Translations under genes and position numbers: made by a program
The notes under the pieces: model-generated
Database searches by the model: none
Told to the model about the DNA's origin: nothing
Seen by the model: only the letters and a program-made list of their open reading frames with translations
NCBI RefSeq assembly: GCF_002584535.1
Contig: NZ_NUOT01000027.1
Location: 35,748-99,747, forward strand
Source of the DNA: Bacillus cereus
GTDB lineage: Bacteria; Bacillota; Bacilli; Bacillales; Bacillaceae_G
Reading direction: 5' to 3'
DNA: 64,000 nucleotides
Part shown: in pieces, positions 8,144 through 15,956 of the stretch
Position numbering within the stretch: the first letter of the stretch is position 1
How the letters are laid out: each line of letters starts with the position of its first letter

Positions 8144-8682
8144 ATTTTTATCTCCTCTCTCTTCTATTCTTTCATACATTTCGTCCTTACTCGTATTGTT
8201 CTAGCCTGTTTCCTTTCTAATACAACCACTTCCTTTCAAAAATAAAAAAACGCCCCTACAAAAACGTAGGGACGATGAAAATATCGCGGTACCACCCTAG
8301 TTGTGAAGAACACTAAGAAACACCCGAAATAAAAAACGCCCCTACGAAAACGTAGGGACGATAAAATATCGCGGTACCACCCTAGTTATGAAGATACAAC
8401 AAGAATAATCCCTAAATAAAAAACGCCCCTACGTAAAAACGTAGGGACGATATATATCGCGGTACCACCCTAGTTGTGAAAAATTCTTCACCACTTTATT
8501 TGATAACGGTATACACTACCGTCTTTCATTTCTTCACAACGTGAGATTTATGAAAGATGCTCCAGGACGAACTTCATGAATAATCTATATACTGATTCAC
8601 ACCAACCATCAGCTCTCTGATATAGGGAGATTTCCATTACTTTACCCTTTCATTGCTCAAATATTATTTTCCGAATTGATTA
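8144..8682 (-). promoter_or_regulatory. Phe-type T-box leader with triplicated antiterminator/terminator
   Basis: On the minus strand a single stem I (GAGAGCTGATGG, GGTGTGAATC at about 8600-8618) is followed by the specifier stretch GAAGTTCGTCCTGGAGC. Counting from GGAGC, the codon is TTC (Phe), around 8565-8567. Three complete T-box core/terminator modules follow, with cores AGGGTGGTACCGCGAT at about 8456-8475, 8367-8387 and 8282-8302. Each is followed by its own GC-rich terminator ending in TTTTTT. RNA polymerase must pass three tRNA-gated terminators before the transporter gene. The spacing and specifier are visible; sensing of tRNA-Phe is family knowledge. Confidence 0.9.
8244..8475 (-). 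repeat. Three tandem copies of a T-box regulatory module
   Basis: Each unit holds the T-box core, the CGTCCCTACG/CGTAGGGGCG-type terminator and a T-run. Units occupy about 8418-8475, 8331-8387 and 8244-8302, with a period of 85-88 nt. Core and terminator arms are nearly identical, while the linkers between them differ, which indicates local duplication followed by drift outside the functional parts. Confidence 0.9.
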
Positions 8683-8688
8683 CTACCA

Positions 8689-8717
8689 TTTTTATCATAC
8701 ATTAAAAATAGTGTCAA
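8689..8717 (-). promoter_or_regulatory. Promoter of the Phe T-box leader
   Basis: A consensus TTGACA (8712-8717), a 17-nt spacer and TAAAAA (8689-8694) on the minus strand, directly upstream of stem I. Confidence 0.6.
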
Positions 8718-8891
8718 CTAATTTTTTGAATATTTATGTATCAGATTCCTATTTTTTCATAATAAAAATTCAAAATATGACTTTTCGATGAATACTATTG
8801 TAACACTTATGGTTTATCCTTTATTAAATATACCGACAGGTTTATAGTAGTATAAGATGATTGTAACGCAGCATGAGTAGGAGGAAAAACT

Positions 8892-10526
8892 TTGTCTACT
8901 TCAAAAGTTTTAAAAGGAACTGCTTTACTAAGTGGTGCCACAATGATTTCGCGTATTTTAGGCTTTATATACTTCTTCCCCTTTCAACTATTAGTTGGTG
9001 AACAAGGGGTTGCCCTATACGCATATGCATATTCTTGGTATGGTATCTTACTTAGTTTTTCAACGGCTGGCATTCCGATTGCCGTATCGAAATTTGTGGC
9101 TAAATATAATGCATTAGGTGACTATAACACAAGTAAAAAACTGTATAACTCCAGTATAAAACTGATGATACTCATGGGGTTCGCCGGATTTTTAATCTTA
9201 TTTATCGGAGCTCCTTACGTATCTCAGTTTATTATTCGTTCCAAAACACCAGATCCGGAGTTTATCGCTGATGTAACACTTACAATGCGAGCATTAAGCT
9301 TTGCGCTCATTCTTGTTCCAGCAATGAGTGTCACACGTGGATATTTCCAAGGATTTCAACATATGAAACCAAGTGCTGTTTCTCAAGTTGTAGAACAAAT
9401 TGCACGTGTCGTTTTCATTTTAGTAGGTAGTTTTATCGTTTCAAAATTACTAGGCGGTTCTGTAGCTTCTTCTGTTGCAGTCGCTACATTTGGAGCGGTT
9501 ATCGGAGCAATTGCTAGTATTTCGATTTTAATTATGTATTGGAAAAAATATAATCACTTAAAACCACCTGCGGGCGAATTAAAAACACGAGCTTCAAACA
9601 TTTCGTTAAGAAGCATTTATATGGAGCTACTTCGTTATGCAATCCCAATTGTTTTTGTAGGGATTGCTATACCGCTTTATACATTAGTGGATCAATATAC
9701 TGTAGCCGATGCATTAAGGGCAATCGGAACACCGCTTGAAACAGCAAATGCGATATTTGCTTATATAACGAACTATGCTCAAAAATTAATTATGATTCCC
9801 GCTTCACTTGCAACTGGATTTTCCCTTACGATTATTCCAGCAATTACAAAATCATTTACAAGTGGAAAACTTGATGAACTACAAGAACAGATCACAAAAA
9901 TTTTCCAATTGTTATTATTCTTTACAATCCCTGCTGCCTTTGGACTCGCCAGCATTGCATACGATTCATTCCGTATGATATATATGAGCCCTGATACAGC
10001 TTTAGGCGGATCACAATATTTAATCTCTTATGCACCATCAGCCGTATTAAGTGCCATTTTCACAGTTTCAGCAGCTATTTTACAAGGAATTGATTATCAG
10101 AGAAAAACAATGATTGCTTTCTCCATTGGTATTCTTGTAAAAATCATCGCGAACATACCACTTATATACTTATTAGGTGGACATGGAGCAGTACTTGGAA
10201 CGATTCTTGGATATCTCGTTTCTGATATCATGATGCTATATTACATTGTCAAATTTGCAAAGTTTGATATTGCAGAAACGGCTAAAACAGTATTCCTTAT
10301 TACAATTTATTCAGCAGCAATGTCTGCTGTTGTAATGGGATTAAAGGCGATTGTCGGATGGCTAATCCCTGGACAACCTTATATCGAATCATTACTCATC
10401 GTTATCATCTGCGGCGCAGTTGGAGGATTGGTTTATCTTACTTTCGTATTAAAAAGTGGTCTGGCTTCACACATTCTCGGTGATCGTATTCAGCGTTTAC
10501 CTGTGCTAGGAAAATTAATAAAATAA
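8892..10526 (+). CDS. MurJ/SpoVB-type lipid flippase (oligosaccharide flippase family)
   Basis: A 544-residue membrane protein with about 14 hydrophobic segments. The N-terminal signature LKGTALLSGATMISRILGF is typical of the MVF/PST branch of the MOP superfamily. This is the length and start of B. subtilis YtgP/MurJ and SpoVB, which flip lipid-linked cell-wall precursors across the membrane. Several paralogues occur in this group, so the exact substrate cannot be fixed from sequence alone. It starts at TTG with AGGAGG 8 nt upstream. No neighbouring cell-wall gene is in the same operon. A strong bidirectional terminator follows. Confidence 0.8.
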   Translation: MSTSKVLKGTALLSGATMISRILGFIYFFPFQLLVGEQGVALYAYAYSWYGILLSFSTAGIPIAVSKFVAKYNALGDYNTSKKLYNSSIKLMILMGFAGFLILFIGAPYVSQFIIRSKTPDPEFIADVTLTMRALSFALILVPAMSVTRGYFQGFQHMKPSAVSQVVEQIARVVFILVGSFIVSKLLGGSVASSVAVATFGAVIGAIASISILIMYWKKYNHLKPPAGELKTRASNISLRSIYMELLRYAIPIVFVGIAIPLYTLVDQYTVADALRAIGTPLETANAIFAYITNYAQKLIMIPASLATGFSLTIIPAITKSFTSGKLDELQEQITKIFQLLLFFTIPAAFGLASIAYDSFRMIYMSPDTALGGSQYLISYAPSAVLSAIFTVSAAILQGIDYQRKTMIAFSIGILVKIIANIPLIYLLGGHGAVLGTILGYLVSDIMMLYYIVKFAKFDIAETAKTVFLITIYSAAMSAVVMGLKAIVGWLIPGQPYIESLLIVIICGAVGGLVYLTFVLKSGLASHILGDRIQRLPVLGKLIK

Positions 10527-10570
10527 AAAAGAAGAGATGTAACTTCACTTATCGTTACATCTCTTCTTTT
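10527..10570. terminator. Bidirectional terminator
   Basis: A 17-bp perfect stem, AAAAGAAGAGATGTAAC and its complement with a 10-nt loop, between convergent genes and flanked by A/T runs on both sides. Confidence 0.9.
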
Positions 10571-10572
10571 TT

Positions 10573-11397
10573 CTACTTTACATACTGAATAAGTTTTTGT
10601 TGTTCATCAATATTTAGTTCTGGAGTATATGTATGAACCAAGTGTAACACTTCCTGAATTAGCAATTCTAATTCTTTCACACTATATTCGGGATTTCCTA
10701 ATAACGTATCCGTTAAACGCTCATACAAATTTTCAGGTCTCACTTTCATGCGTTCAATATTATAAGACATCCACTTAAAAGCTGGATGATGCACATACAG
10801 TTTATTTAAGCCAAATAAAACACCAAATAAATCTCTTTGCACTTCACAAATGATATCATAAAGCATAAGCCAATCTTTTCGTGCCAAAAGTGCCTCGCGA
10901 TTATGCCAGCGATTGCTTAACCAAAGATTTTCCATAATCATTCGTTTCGCTAGTTCCTCTGGATATTCTGCAACTCTATCCTTTAGCTGATTTACTTTCA
11001 TTTCTCCGTATAAACTCACACCATCATGAATCGATGATACGATGCATTGTTTCTCATAATCTGTCTCATATTTATCTACTACATCAGAAATAAACTTTTC
11101 AACTGTCGTTGTTAAAAAGTTGCTAATTTCTAGCTTAATCCCTTCTGTCGTCAAATATGTTTCTGACCATTCTTCCTCTTCATAAGGATGATATGACAAA
11201 ATAGTTCCACCAATACTTTTAATAGGTTTTTGACGATCTTCATCCGCTGGCGATGCTGACCATAAAATATGTAATTCAATATCTGAATGTTCATCCTGTA
11301 ACTTCCTTGCTACAGATCCTGCCAAAATAATTGCCTCTATTTTCGGATTTTGCTTATAAATTGCTGTCATTTCTATTGCTTTATCTATTAACTGCAT
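10573..11397 (-). CDS. Nucleotidyltransferase-domain protein
   Basis: A 274-residue protein. The N-terminal part has the polymerase-beta-like nucleotidyltransferase motif GSVARKLQDEHSDIEL (residues 27-42). Here the second acidic position of the usual GS...DxD is Asp-Ile-Glu. A helical C-terminal half (about 140-270) resembles the substrate-binding half of ANT-type aminoglycoside adenylyltransferases and DUF4037 proteins. It may transfer a nucleotide to a small molecule, but no resistance phenotype can be assigned. The start is supported by AGGAGG 7 nt upstream. It lies downstream of the MFS-cysK pair but behind its own spacer and terminator. Confidence 0.65.
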   Translation of the reverse strand: MQLIDKAIEMTAIYKQNPKIEAIILAGSVARKLQDEHSDIELHILWSASPADEDRQKPIKSIGGTILSYHPYEEEEWSETYLTTEGIKLEISNFLTTTVEKFISDVVDKYETDYEKQCIVSSIHDGVSLYGEMKVNQLKDRVAEYPEELAKRMIMENLWLSNRWHNREALLARKDWLMLYDIICEVQRDLFGVLFGLNKLYVHHPAFKWMSYNIERMKVRPENLYERLTDTLLGNPEYSVKELELLIQEVLHLVHTYTPELNIDEQQKLIQYVK

Positions 11398-11481
11398 TCT
11401 ATTTCCTCCTTAAAACTACTTCCTTCTCCTTTGCTTATATTCATTCATTTCTATATTAAACCTTAATTTACCTTTTATAAT

Positions 11482-11511
11482 AAAAAAAGAGTATACACCA
11501 TGCATACTCTC
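11482..11511 (-). terminator. Terminator after cysK
   Basis: The hairpin AGAGTAT/ATACTCT is followed on the minus strand by a seven-T run, just after the cysK stop codon. The stem is short, but the T-run is good. Confidence 0.65.
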
Positions 11512-11521
11512 TCAATATATC

Positions 11522-12439
11522 TTATTCAAATAATCCCATACTTAAATACCGCTCACCCGTATCAGGTGCAATACATAATACTTTCTTACCCGCACCTAAT
11601 CGTTTCGCTATCATGATTGCAGCATACACGGAAGCTCCTGAAGATGGACCTACTAATAGGCCTTCTTGTCTTGCTAAATTTCGCATTGTACTTAACGCTT
11701 CTTCATCTACAATTTGAATAATTTCATCATACACTTCTGTATTTAAATTTTTAGGAATAAACCCTGGGCTTGTTCCTACTAACTTATGAGGCCCGGGCAC
11801 ACCTCCGGATAAAACGGGAGATCCTTTTGGTTCAACTACTGCAATATATATATTTGGTAGTTTCTCTTTCAAAGTTTCCCCTGTTCCTGTAATCGTTCCA
11901 CCTGTTCCCGCAGTTGCTACAAAAGCATCTAACTCTCCATCCATTTGCTCATAAATTTCAAGAGCTGTTGTATAACGATGGATATTGGGATTTGCTGGGT
12001 TTTCAAATTGCTGTGGAATAAAACTATTTGGTATTTCTTTTTGTAATTCTATCGCTTTTGCAATTGCTCCTGGCATTCTTTGCTCTGCTGGCGTCAAAAC
12101 AACTTCAGCTCCATATGCTTTAAGTAAATTAATCCGTTCTTTTGACATATTATCTGGCATAATTAAAATGGCTTTATATCCTTTCGCAGCTGCGGTCATT
12201 GCTAAACCAATTCCTGTATTCCCACTAGTTGGTTCAATGATCGTATCACCTGGCTTAATGTGACCTTGTTCTTCCGCCATATGAATTAAATTGTACGCAG
12301 CGCGGTCTTTCACACTACGAGACGGATTAAACATTTCTAATTTCACATATACATCAGCTGCATCTTCTGGAACAAATCGTGATAATCGTACGACTGGTGT
12401 ATCTCCAATTAATTCTGTAACATTATGACATAGTTTCAT
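11522..12439 (-). CDS. cysK: Cysteine synthase (O-acetylserine thiol-lyase)
   Basis: A 305-residue PLP enzyme that makes cysteine from O-acetylserine and sulfide. The PLP-binding lysine is in SVKDR (about residues 42-46). The substrate loop TSGNTGIGLA is at about 70-79, and the phosphate-binding GTGGTITG is at about 178-185. PSSGAS near the C-terminus is also typical. B. cereus-group genomes carry more than one cysK-like gene; this one is the second gene of an operon, 15 nt downstream of an MFS transporter, and so may serve a special role. The ribosome binding site AGGGGATG precedes the ATG. Confidence 0.9.
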   Translation of the reverse strand: MKLCHNVTELIGDTPVVRLSRFVPEDAADVYVKLEMFNPSRSVKDRAAYNLIHMAEEQGHIKPGDTIIEPTSGNTGIGLAMTAAAKGYKAILIMPDNMSKERINLLKAYGAEVVLTPAEQRMPGAIAKAIELQKEIPNSFIPQQFENPANPNIHRYTTALEIYEQMDGELDAFVATAGTGGTITGTGETLKEKLPNIYIAVVEPKGSPVLSGGVPGPHKLVGTSPGFIPKNLNTEVYDEIIQIVDEEALSTMRNLARQEGLLVGPSSGASVYAAIMIAKRLGAGKKVLCIAPDTGERYLSMGLFE

Positions 12440-12454
12440 AGCGCATCCCCTATT

Positions 12455-13663
12455 CTATCGTGATTTTCGATCACTTGGCAATAACCATGACGTAAGACCA
12501 ATTAACGGTAAACAACTACATAATACCATAATAAATTGCAGACTATACACGTCTGCTAACTTCCCAAGAACAACAGCCCCTAACGCTCCAAGGCCAAACG
12601 CAAGACCTACAATTAAGCCTGACACCATTCCAACTTTTCCCGGGACAAGTTCTTGTGCATATACAACGATAACACTAAAGCTACTAGAACTAATAAAACC
12701 AATACATAAAAATAACGGTACAACCCATGCGAGAGAAACATATGGTAATAAAAGTGCGAGCGGTGCAGAACCTAGCATTGAAAATACGATAATATTTTTC
12801 TTACCAAATCGATCGGCCAAAGGCCCACCAAAGAATGTACCAAGCACCCCAGCAATCATAAATGCAAATACAAAGTACTGCGCATTTTTAATAGACAAAC
12901 CGTAATGCTCTATTAAATAGAATTGATAGAAATTCCCGATGCCAGCTCCATACCAAGAACGAACAAAGGTTAAGAAAACAAGAAGAATGATTACAAATTT
13001 AATATGCGTACTTACAATTGCATTCTCAGCATCAAGTGCAGCTCGTTTCTTTCTTCGCACCGCACCATTTACTAACTCATTTTTGTACCATTTTGAAACA
13101 AAAATTAATAGCACAATACCTACTGCTGCAAAAGCTGTGAATCCCAGTGATCCAATTTGCCCAAACGGAACAAAAATTAACGCTGTAAAAATGGGTGCAA
13201 GAGAATTCCCTGTATTTCCTCCTACTTGATAAATAGATTGCGCCAAACCACGCTTTGTACCTGCTGCCATATAAGCAACCCGTGCTCCCTCTGGATGAAA
13301 GACCGCTGATCCTAACCCAATAAATAAAACAGAAATAATAACGATAATAAAGTTTGGCGCGAACGCAAGTCCAATCATCCCAAGCATACTTGAAAACATA
13401 CCAAGTGGCAGGAGAAATGGCGACGGCTTCTTATCTGAATACATCCCAAATACAGGTTGCATAATCGATGACGTCATATTTAATGCAAATGCAATCCACC
13501 CTACTTGCATATAAGATAGATTCATCGACTTTTCCAGAATAGGAAATAGCGCTGGTACAACAGCCTGCATCGAGTCATTTAAAAAATGGCCGAAACTAAT
13601 CGCAAATAAAATACGATAAATCGTCGGTGAATCCACTGTATTTTCCTTTGACACTGCCTGCAT
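12455..13663 (-). CDS. MFS transporter, fosmidomycin-resistance (Fsr) type
   Basis: A 402-residue, 12-TM major facilitator. The stretches SFGHFLNDSMQAVVPALFP (start of TM1), GLGSAVFHPEGARVAYMA and AQSIYQVGGNTGNS are hallmarks of the Fsr subfamily. E. coli Fsr exports fosmidomycin; Bacillus substrates are unknown. It is co-transcribed with cysK. This links the pump to sulfur or cysteine metabolism, possibly export of a thiol or precursor, but that is inference. The start is preceded by GGAGAGAG. The ~400-bp region upstream (13664-14004) is AT-rich with no other clear gene. Confidence 0.8.
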   Translation of the reverse strand: MQAVSKENTVDSPTIYRILFAISFGHFLNDSMQAVVPALFPILEKSMNLSYMQVGWIAFALNMTSSIMQPVFGMYSDKKPSPFLLPLGMFSSMLGMIGLAFAPNFIIVIISVLFIGLGSAVFHPEGARVAYMAAGTKRGLAQSIYQVGGNTGNSLAPIFTALIFVPFGQIGSLGFTAFAAVGIVLLIFVSKWYKNELVNGAVRRKKRAALDAENAIVSTHIKFVIILLVFLTFVRSWYGAGIGNFYQFYLIEHYGLSIKNAQYFVFAFMIAGVLGTFFGGPLADRFGKKNIIVFSMLGSAPLALLLPYVSLAWVVPLFLCIGFISSSSFSVIVVYAQELVPGKVGMVSGLIVGLAFGLGALGAVVLGKLADVYSLQFIMVLCSCLPLIGLTSWLLPSDRKSR

Positions 13664-14004
13664 AGTTCACTCTCTCCTTCCCTAAAAACAGAAAATACAA
13701 CCTATAAACCGTACACTTACTGTACTAATTTCTGATTTTTGAAACATTTCCTATTCTATAATGGTTTTATCTCTTTTTCCAGTAACACAACTTCGATTTT
13801 ATATAAATTATTTACTCTATTATATTTATATAAGAATTACCAGTTTTAATTATAGCGATTTTTTCTTCTTTTATACTTAGACAGAAATGAAGGCAAAGCA
13901 TGAAAACTATGAAGAAAAGACAAAAGAAATTGTTGCACCCTCACTCACATTATTAGTATTTTTATCTGCATAGTGGCAAAAACAAGAAACAACATCTAGC
14001 TCAG

Positions 14005-14046
14005 AAAAAAAAGTACATCACTCCATTAGTCGTAATGTACTTTTTA
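14005..14046 (-). terminator. Terminator of the ABC-F gene
   Basis: Arms AAAAAAGTACAT (14007-14018) and ATGTACTTTTT (14035-14045) lie 20 nt after the stop codon at 14066 and end in T-rich sequence on the minus strand. Confidence 0.75.
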
Positions 14047-14065
14047 TTTTCTAAATAAAATTTAA

Positions 14066-15628
14066 TTATAATTCTCTTTTTTCTTTTAAAAGTTTTTGAA
14101 ATTCTATTTCTAAATCTTCAGATGGTTCAATACTTAAGCGACTTAGTACTTCCGATATTTTTGTTTCAAGTAAAAGAAGCTGATCTTCTTTCGTATCTCG
14201 CGTCTTTTCCACTTGATTGAGTTTATATTGCTGATACGTTCCATCAAATAACTTAATCTCTTGATCATGAATTGCTAAAATTCTTGTAGCAATATTTTCA
14301 ATAAACCGGCGATCATGTGAGACAAAGATTACACTTCCTTCGTACTCTTTTAGAAGAGACTCTAACGCTTCAACAGCTTCCATATCGAGAAAGTTCGTCG
14401 GTTCATCTAACACTAAAGTATTAATATCACTTAAAAATAACTTCGTCAGCGCTACTTTCACTCGTTCACCGCCACTTAAAACCCTTACAGGCTTATAAAC
14501 ATCATCTCTGAAAAAATGCATTCTCGCAAGAACCGTTCGGATCAGTGTTTCATCCTGCTTGGAAGAAGACTGGACATTTTCGATAATTGATTTTTCCGTA
14601 TCTAATATGTTTAAATTTTGACTAAAATAACCAATTTTCATAGCTGGTGAAAGTCTAATGCCATACTCTTGATTCATAATTATTTTTACAAGTGTCGTTT
14701 TCCCACTTCCATTTGAGCCGATAATCGCTAATTTATCCCCACCTCGAATATGAAAACTCGTTTTGCTCCAAAGTACACGCTCACCAACTTTCCCTGTTAC
14801 ATCTTTTACTCGAAGAATAATCCGATTTTTAAACGTTTCCGCATTCGGCAGGTTCATCTTAAGCGGTGGAATTTCTTTTATTTTTTCTACCTTTTCAAGC
14901 TTTTCTAACCTCGTTTCAATGGCCGATGCTGTTTTTTGTAGCTTCTTTTGCTTTTTGGCAAAGTATGGCTTTGCTCCTGTAATTCTCGCTTCGGATTTAC
15001 TTACTTTTTTTGGCGTTTTTGTTGCTCTTTCAGCTTTTTTCTCTTTTAGTTTCATTGCTTCTTCTAGCTGCTTTTTCTTTTTTTCATATGTTTCATAAGC
15101 TAATTGTTCTTGATGAAGCTCTATTTCTTTTTGTTTTACATAATCACTATAGTTGCCTGTATACTCTTTTATCTTTCCTTCATTCAATTCCCATATAGTT
15201 GTACAAAGAGCATCTAAAAACGCACGGTCATGTGAAATAACAACAAATGCACCTTGCCACTTTTTCAATTTCTTCTCCAACCATTCGATATGTTCTGTAT
15301 CTAAATTTGTTGTCGGCTCATCTGCTAGTAAAAGTTCTGGGTCTTTCACAAAAACCTTTTGAATATATTCTTGCGTCACTTCACCACCACTTTTCGTTGT
15401 ATCCGTCCGTTTAAGTTGCGGTAAAAGTTCACATTTAGTACGTTGAATAACATTTCCTTCTTCTGGAGAAATTTCCCCAGCTAACATTTGAAATAACGTT
15501 GTTTTCCCGCTTCCATTTCTACCTACTAACCCAATTCGAGCATTTTGCTGAATTTGTAGTTGATCTATATCTAATAATAAACGATCCTTTACATAATACT
15601 TTATACAATTAGCTTCTAATAAAAACAT
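14066..15628 (-). CDS. ABC-F ribosomal protection protein, Vga-like
   Basis: A 520-residue soluble protein with two ATP-binding domains and no membrane segments. Walker A motifs are GRNGSGKTT (about residue 35) and GSNGSGKTT (about 305). Walker B/DEPT motifs are LLADEPTTNLD (first half) and TLVLDEPTNFLD (second half). A long charged interdomain linker and the short C-terminal tail LSRLSIEPSEDLE are present. From memory, the unusual first-half signature KSGGEVT, the linker and the tail follow staphylococcal Vga(A) closely. Vga factors displace lincosamides, streptogramin A and pleuromutilins from the ribosome. The start is the ATG at 15628, after AAGGAGATG. The preceding attenuator and the upstream hflX support a drug-response role. 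Confidence 0.85.
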   Translation of the reverse strand: MFLLEANCIKYYVKDRLLLDIDQLQIQQNARIGLVGRNGSGKTTLFQMLAGEISPEEGNVIQRTKCELLPQLKRTDTTKSGGEVTQEYIQKVFVKDPELLLADEPTTNLDTEHIEWLEKKLKKWQGAFVVISHDRAFLDALCTTIWELNEGKIKEYTGNYSDYVKQKEIELHQEQLAYETYEKKKKQLEEAMKLKEKKAERATKTPKKVSKSEARITGAKPYFAKKQKKLQKTASAIETRLEKLEKVEKIKEIPPLKMNLPNAETFKNRIILRVKDVTGKVGERVLWSKTSFHIRGGDKLAIIGSNGSGKTTLVKIIMNQEYGIRLSPAMKIGYFSQNLNILDTEKSIIENVQSSSKQDETLIRTVLARMHFFRDDVYKPVRVLSGGERVKVALTKLFLSDINTLVLDEPTNFLDMEAVEALESLLKEYEGSVIFVSHDRRFIENIATRILAIHDQEIKLFDGTYQQYKLNQVEKTRDTKEDQLLLLETKISEVLSRLSIEPSEDLEIEFQKLLKEKREL

Positions 15629-15907
15629 AGTAACATCTCCTTTTATCAAATGTAGGAGACAAAAAATGCCCCCTATATCCATTCAGAATAGGAGGCATCA
15701 ATCATTTATAGGTGCATACCAAAAGAGACTATCCCTTTTAGATCCAACTATAGAAGTCCCATCCTATTCTGAAAAACGCAAATTGAAGGCATCACAAATA
15801 ACAGCGTTATCGTATGCTAAAAAACCTTCAATTGTTTGCTTTCGTAAATAGGATTAGTACTTCATGTAATTGGGTCACCCTTCCGTTCTTTTCATTTCAT
15901 TCATGCT
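15629..15907 (-). promoter_or_regulatory. Attenuator leader of the ABC-F gene
   Basis: A ~280-nt leader with two mutually exclusive folds on the minus strand. The terminator pairs TGCCTCCTAT with ATAGGGGGCA (plus-strand 15688-15697 and 15667-15676) and is followed by a six-T run at 15661-15666. The antiterminator pairs CAGAATAGGA (15762-15771) with TCCTATTCTG (15684-15693), which overlaps the terminator arm. A further hairpin ATTGAAGG/CCTTCAAT lies upstream (15825-15834 with 15781-15790). This is the design of drug-responsive ABC-F leaders, in which ribosome stalling on a short upstream ORF selects the antiterminator. Confidence 0.85.
15875..15904 (-). CDS. Candidate leader peptide of the ABC-F attenuator
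   Basis: A nine-codon ORF (MNEMKRTEG) begins within about 3 nt of the predicted transcription start, so it would be nearly leaderless. An alternative is the three-codon ORF ATG AAG TAC TAA just downstream (about 15853-15864), which has GGAAGGGTGA about 9 nt upstream. One of the two is likely the sensor ORF. I cannot decide between them from sequence. Confidence 0.4.
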   Translation of the reverse strand: MNEMKRTEG

Positions 15908-15913
15908 ATTTTT

Positions 15914-15943
15914 AGTATAACTAAAAATTCCAAATAAAATCAA
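15914..15943 (-). promoter_or_regulatory. Promoter of the ABC-F leader
   Basis: A minus-strand TTGATT (15938-15943) and TATACT (15914-15919) are separated by 18 nt and lie immediately after the hflX stop codon. The ABC-F gene therefore has its own promoter in addition to any readthrough from hflX. Confidence 0.55.
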
Positions 15944-15956
15944 TGTCTTTTTCATT

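Noticed and set aside
7854-8204. 116-codon plus-strand frame
   Set aside because: Antisense to the NSS transporter coding sequence; reads as a shadow of its hydrophobic codons.
8244-8475. Three regularly spaced near-identical units looked like a short CRISPR-type array
   Set aside because: Each unit contains the T-box core GGGTGGTACCGCG and a terminator with T-run behind a stem I, and the gene follows; no cas genes are present.
13887-13973. 28-codon frame MKAKHENYEEKTKEIV... upstream of the ABC-F terminator
   Set aside because: No ribosome binding site and no second line of support; left as chance or an unidentifiable remnant.
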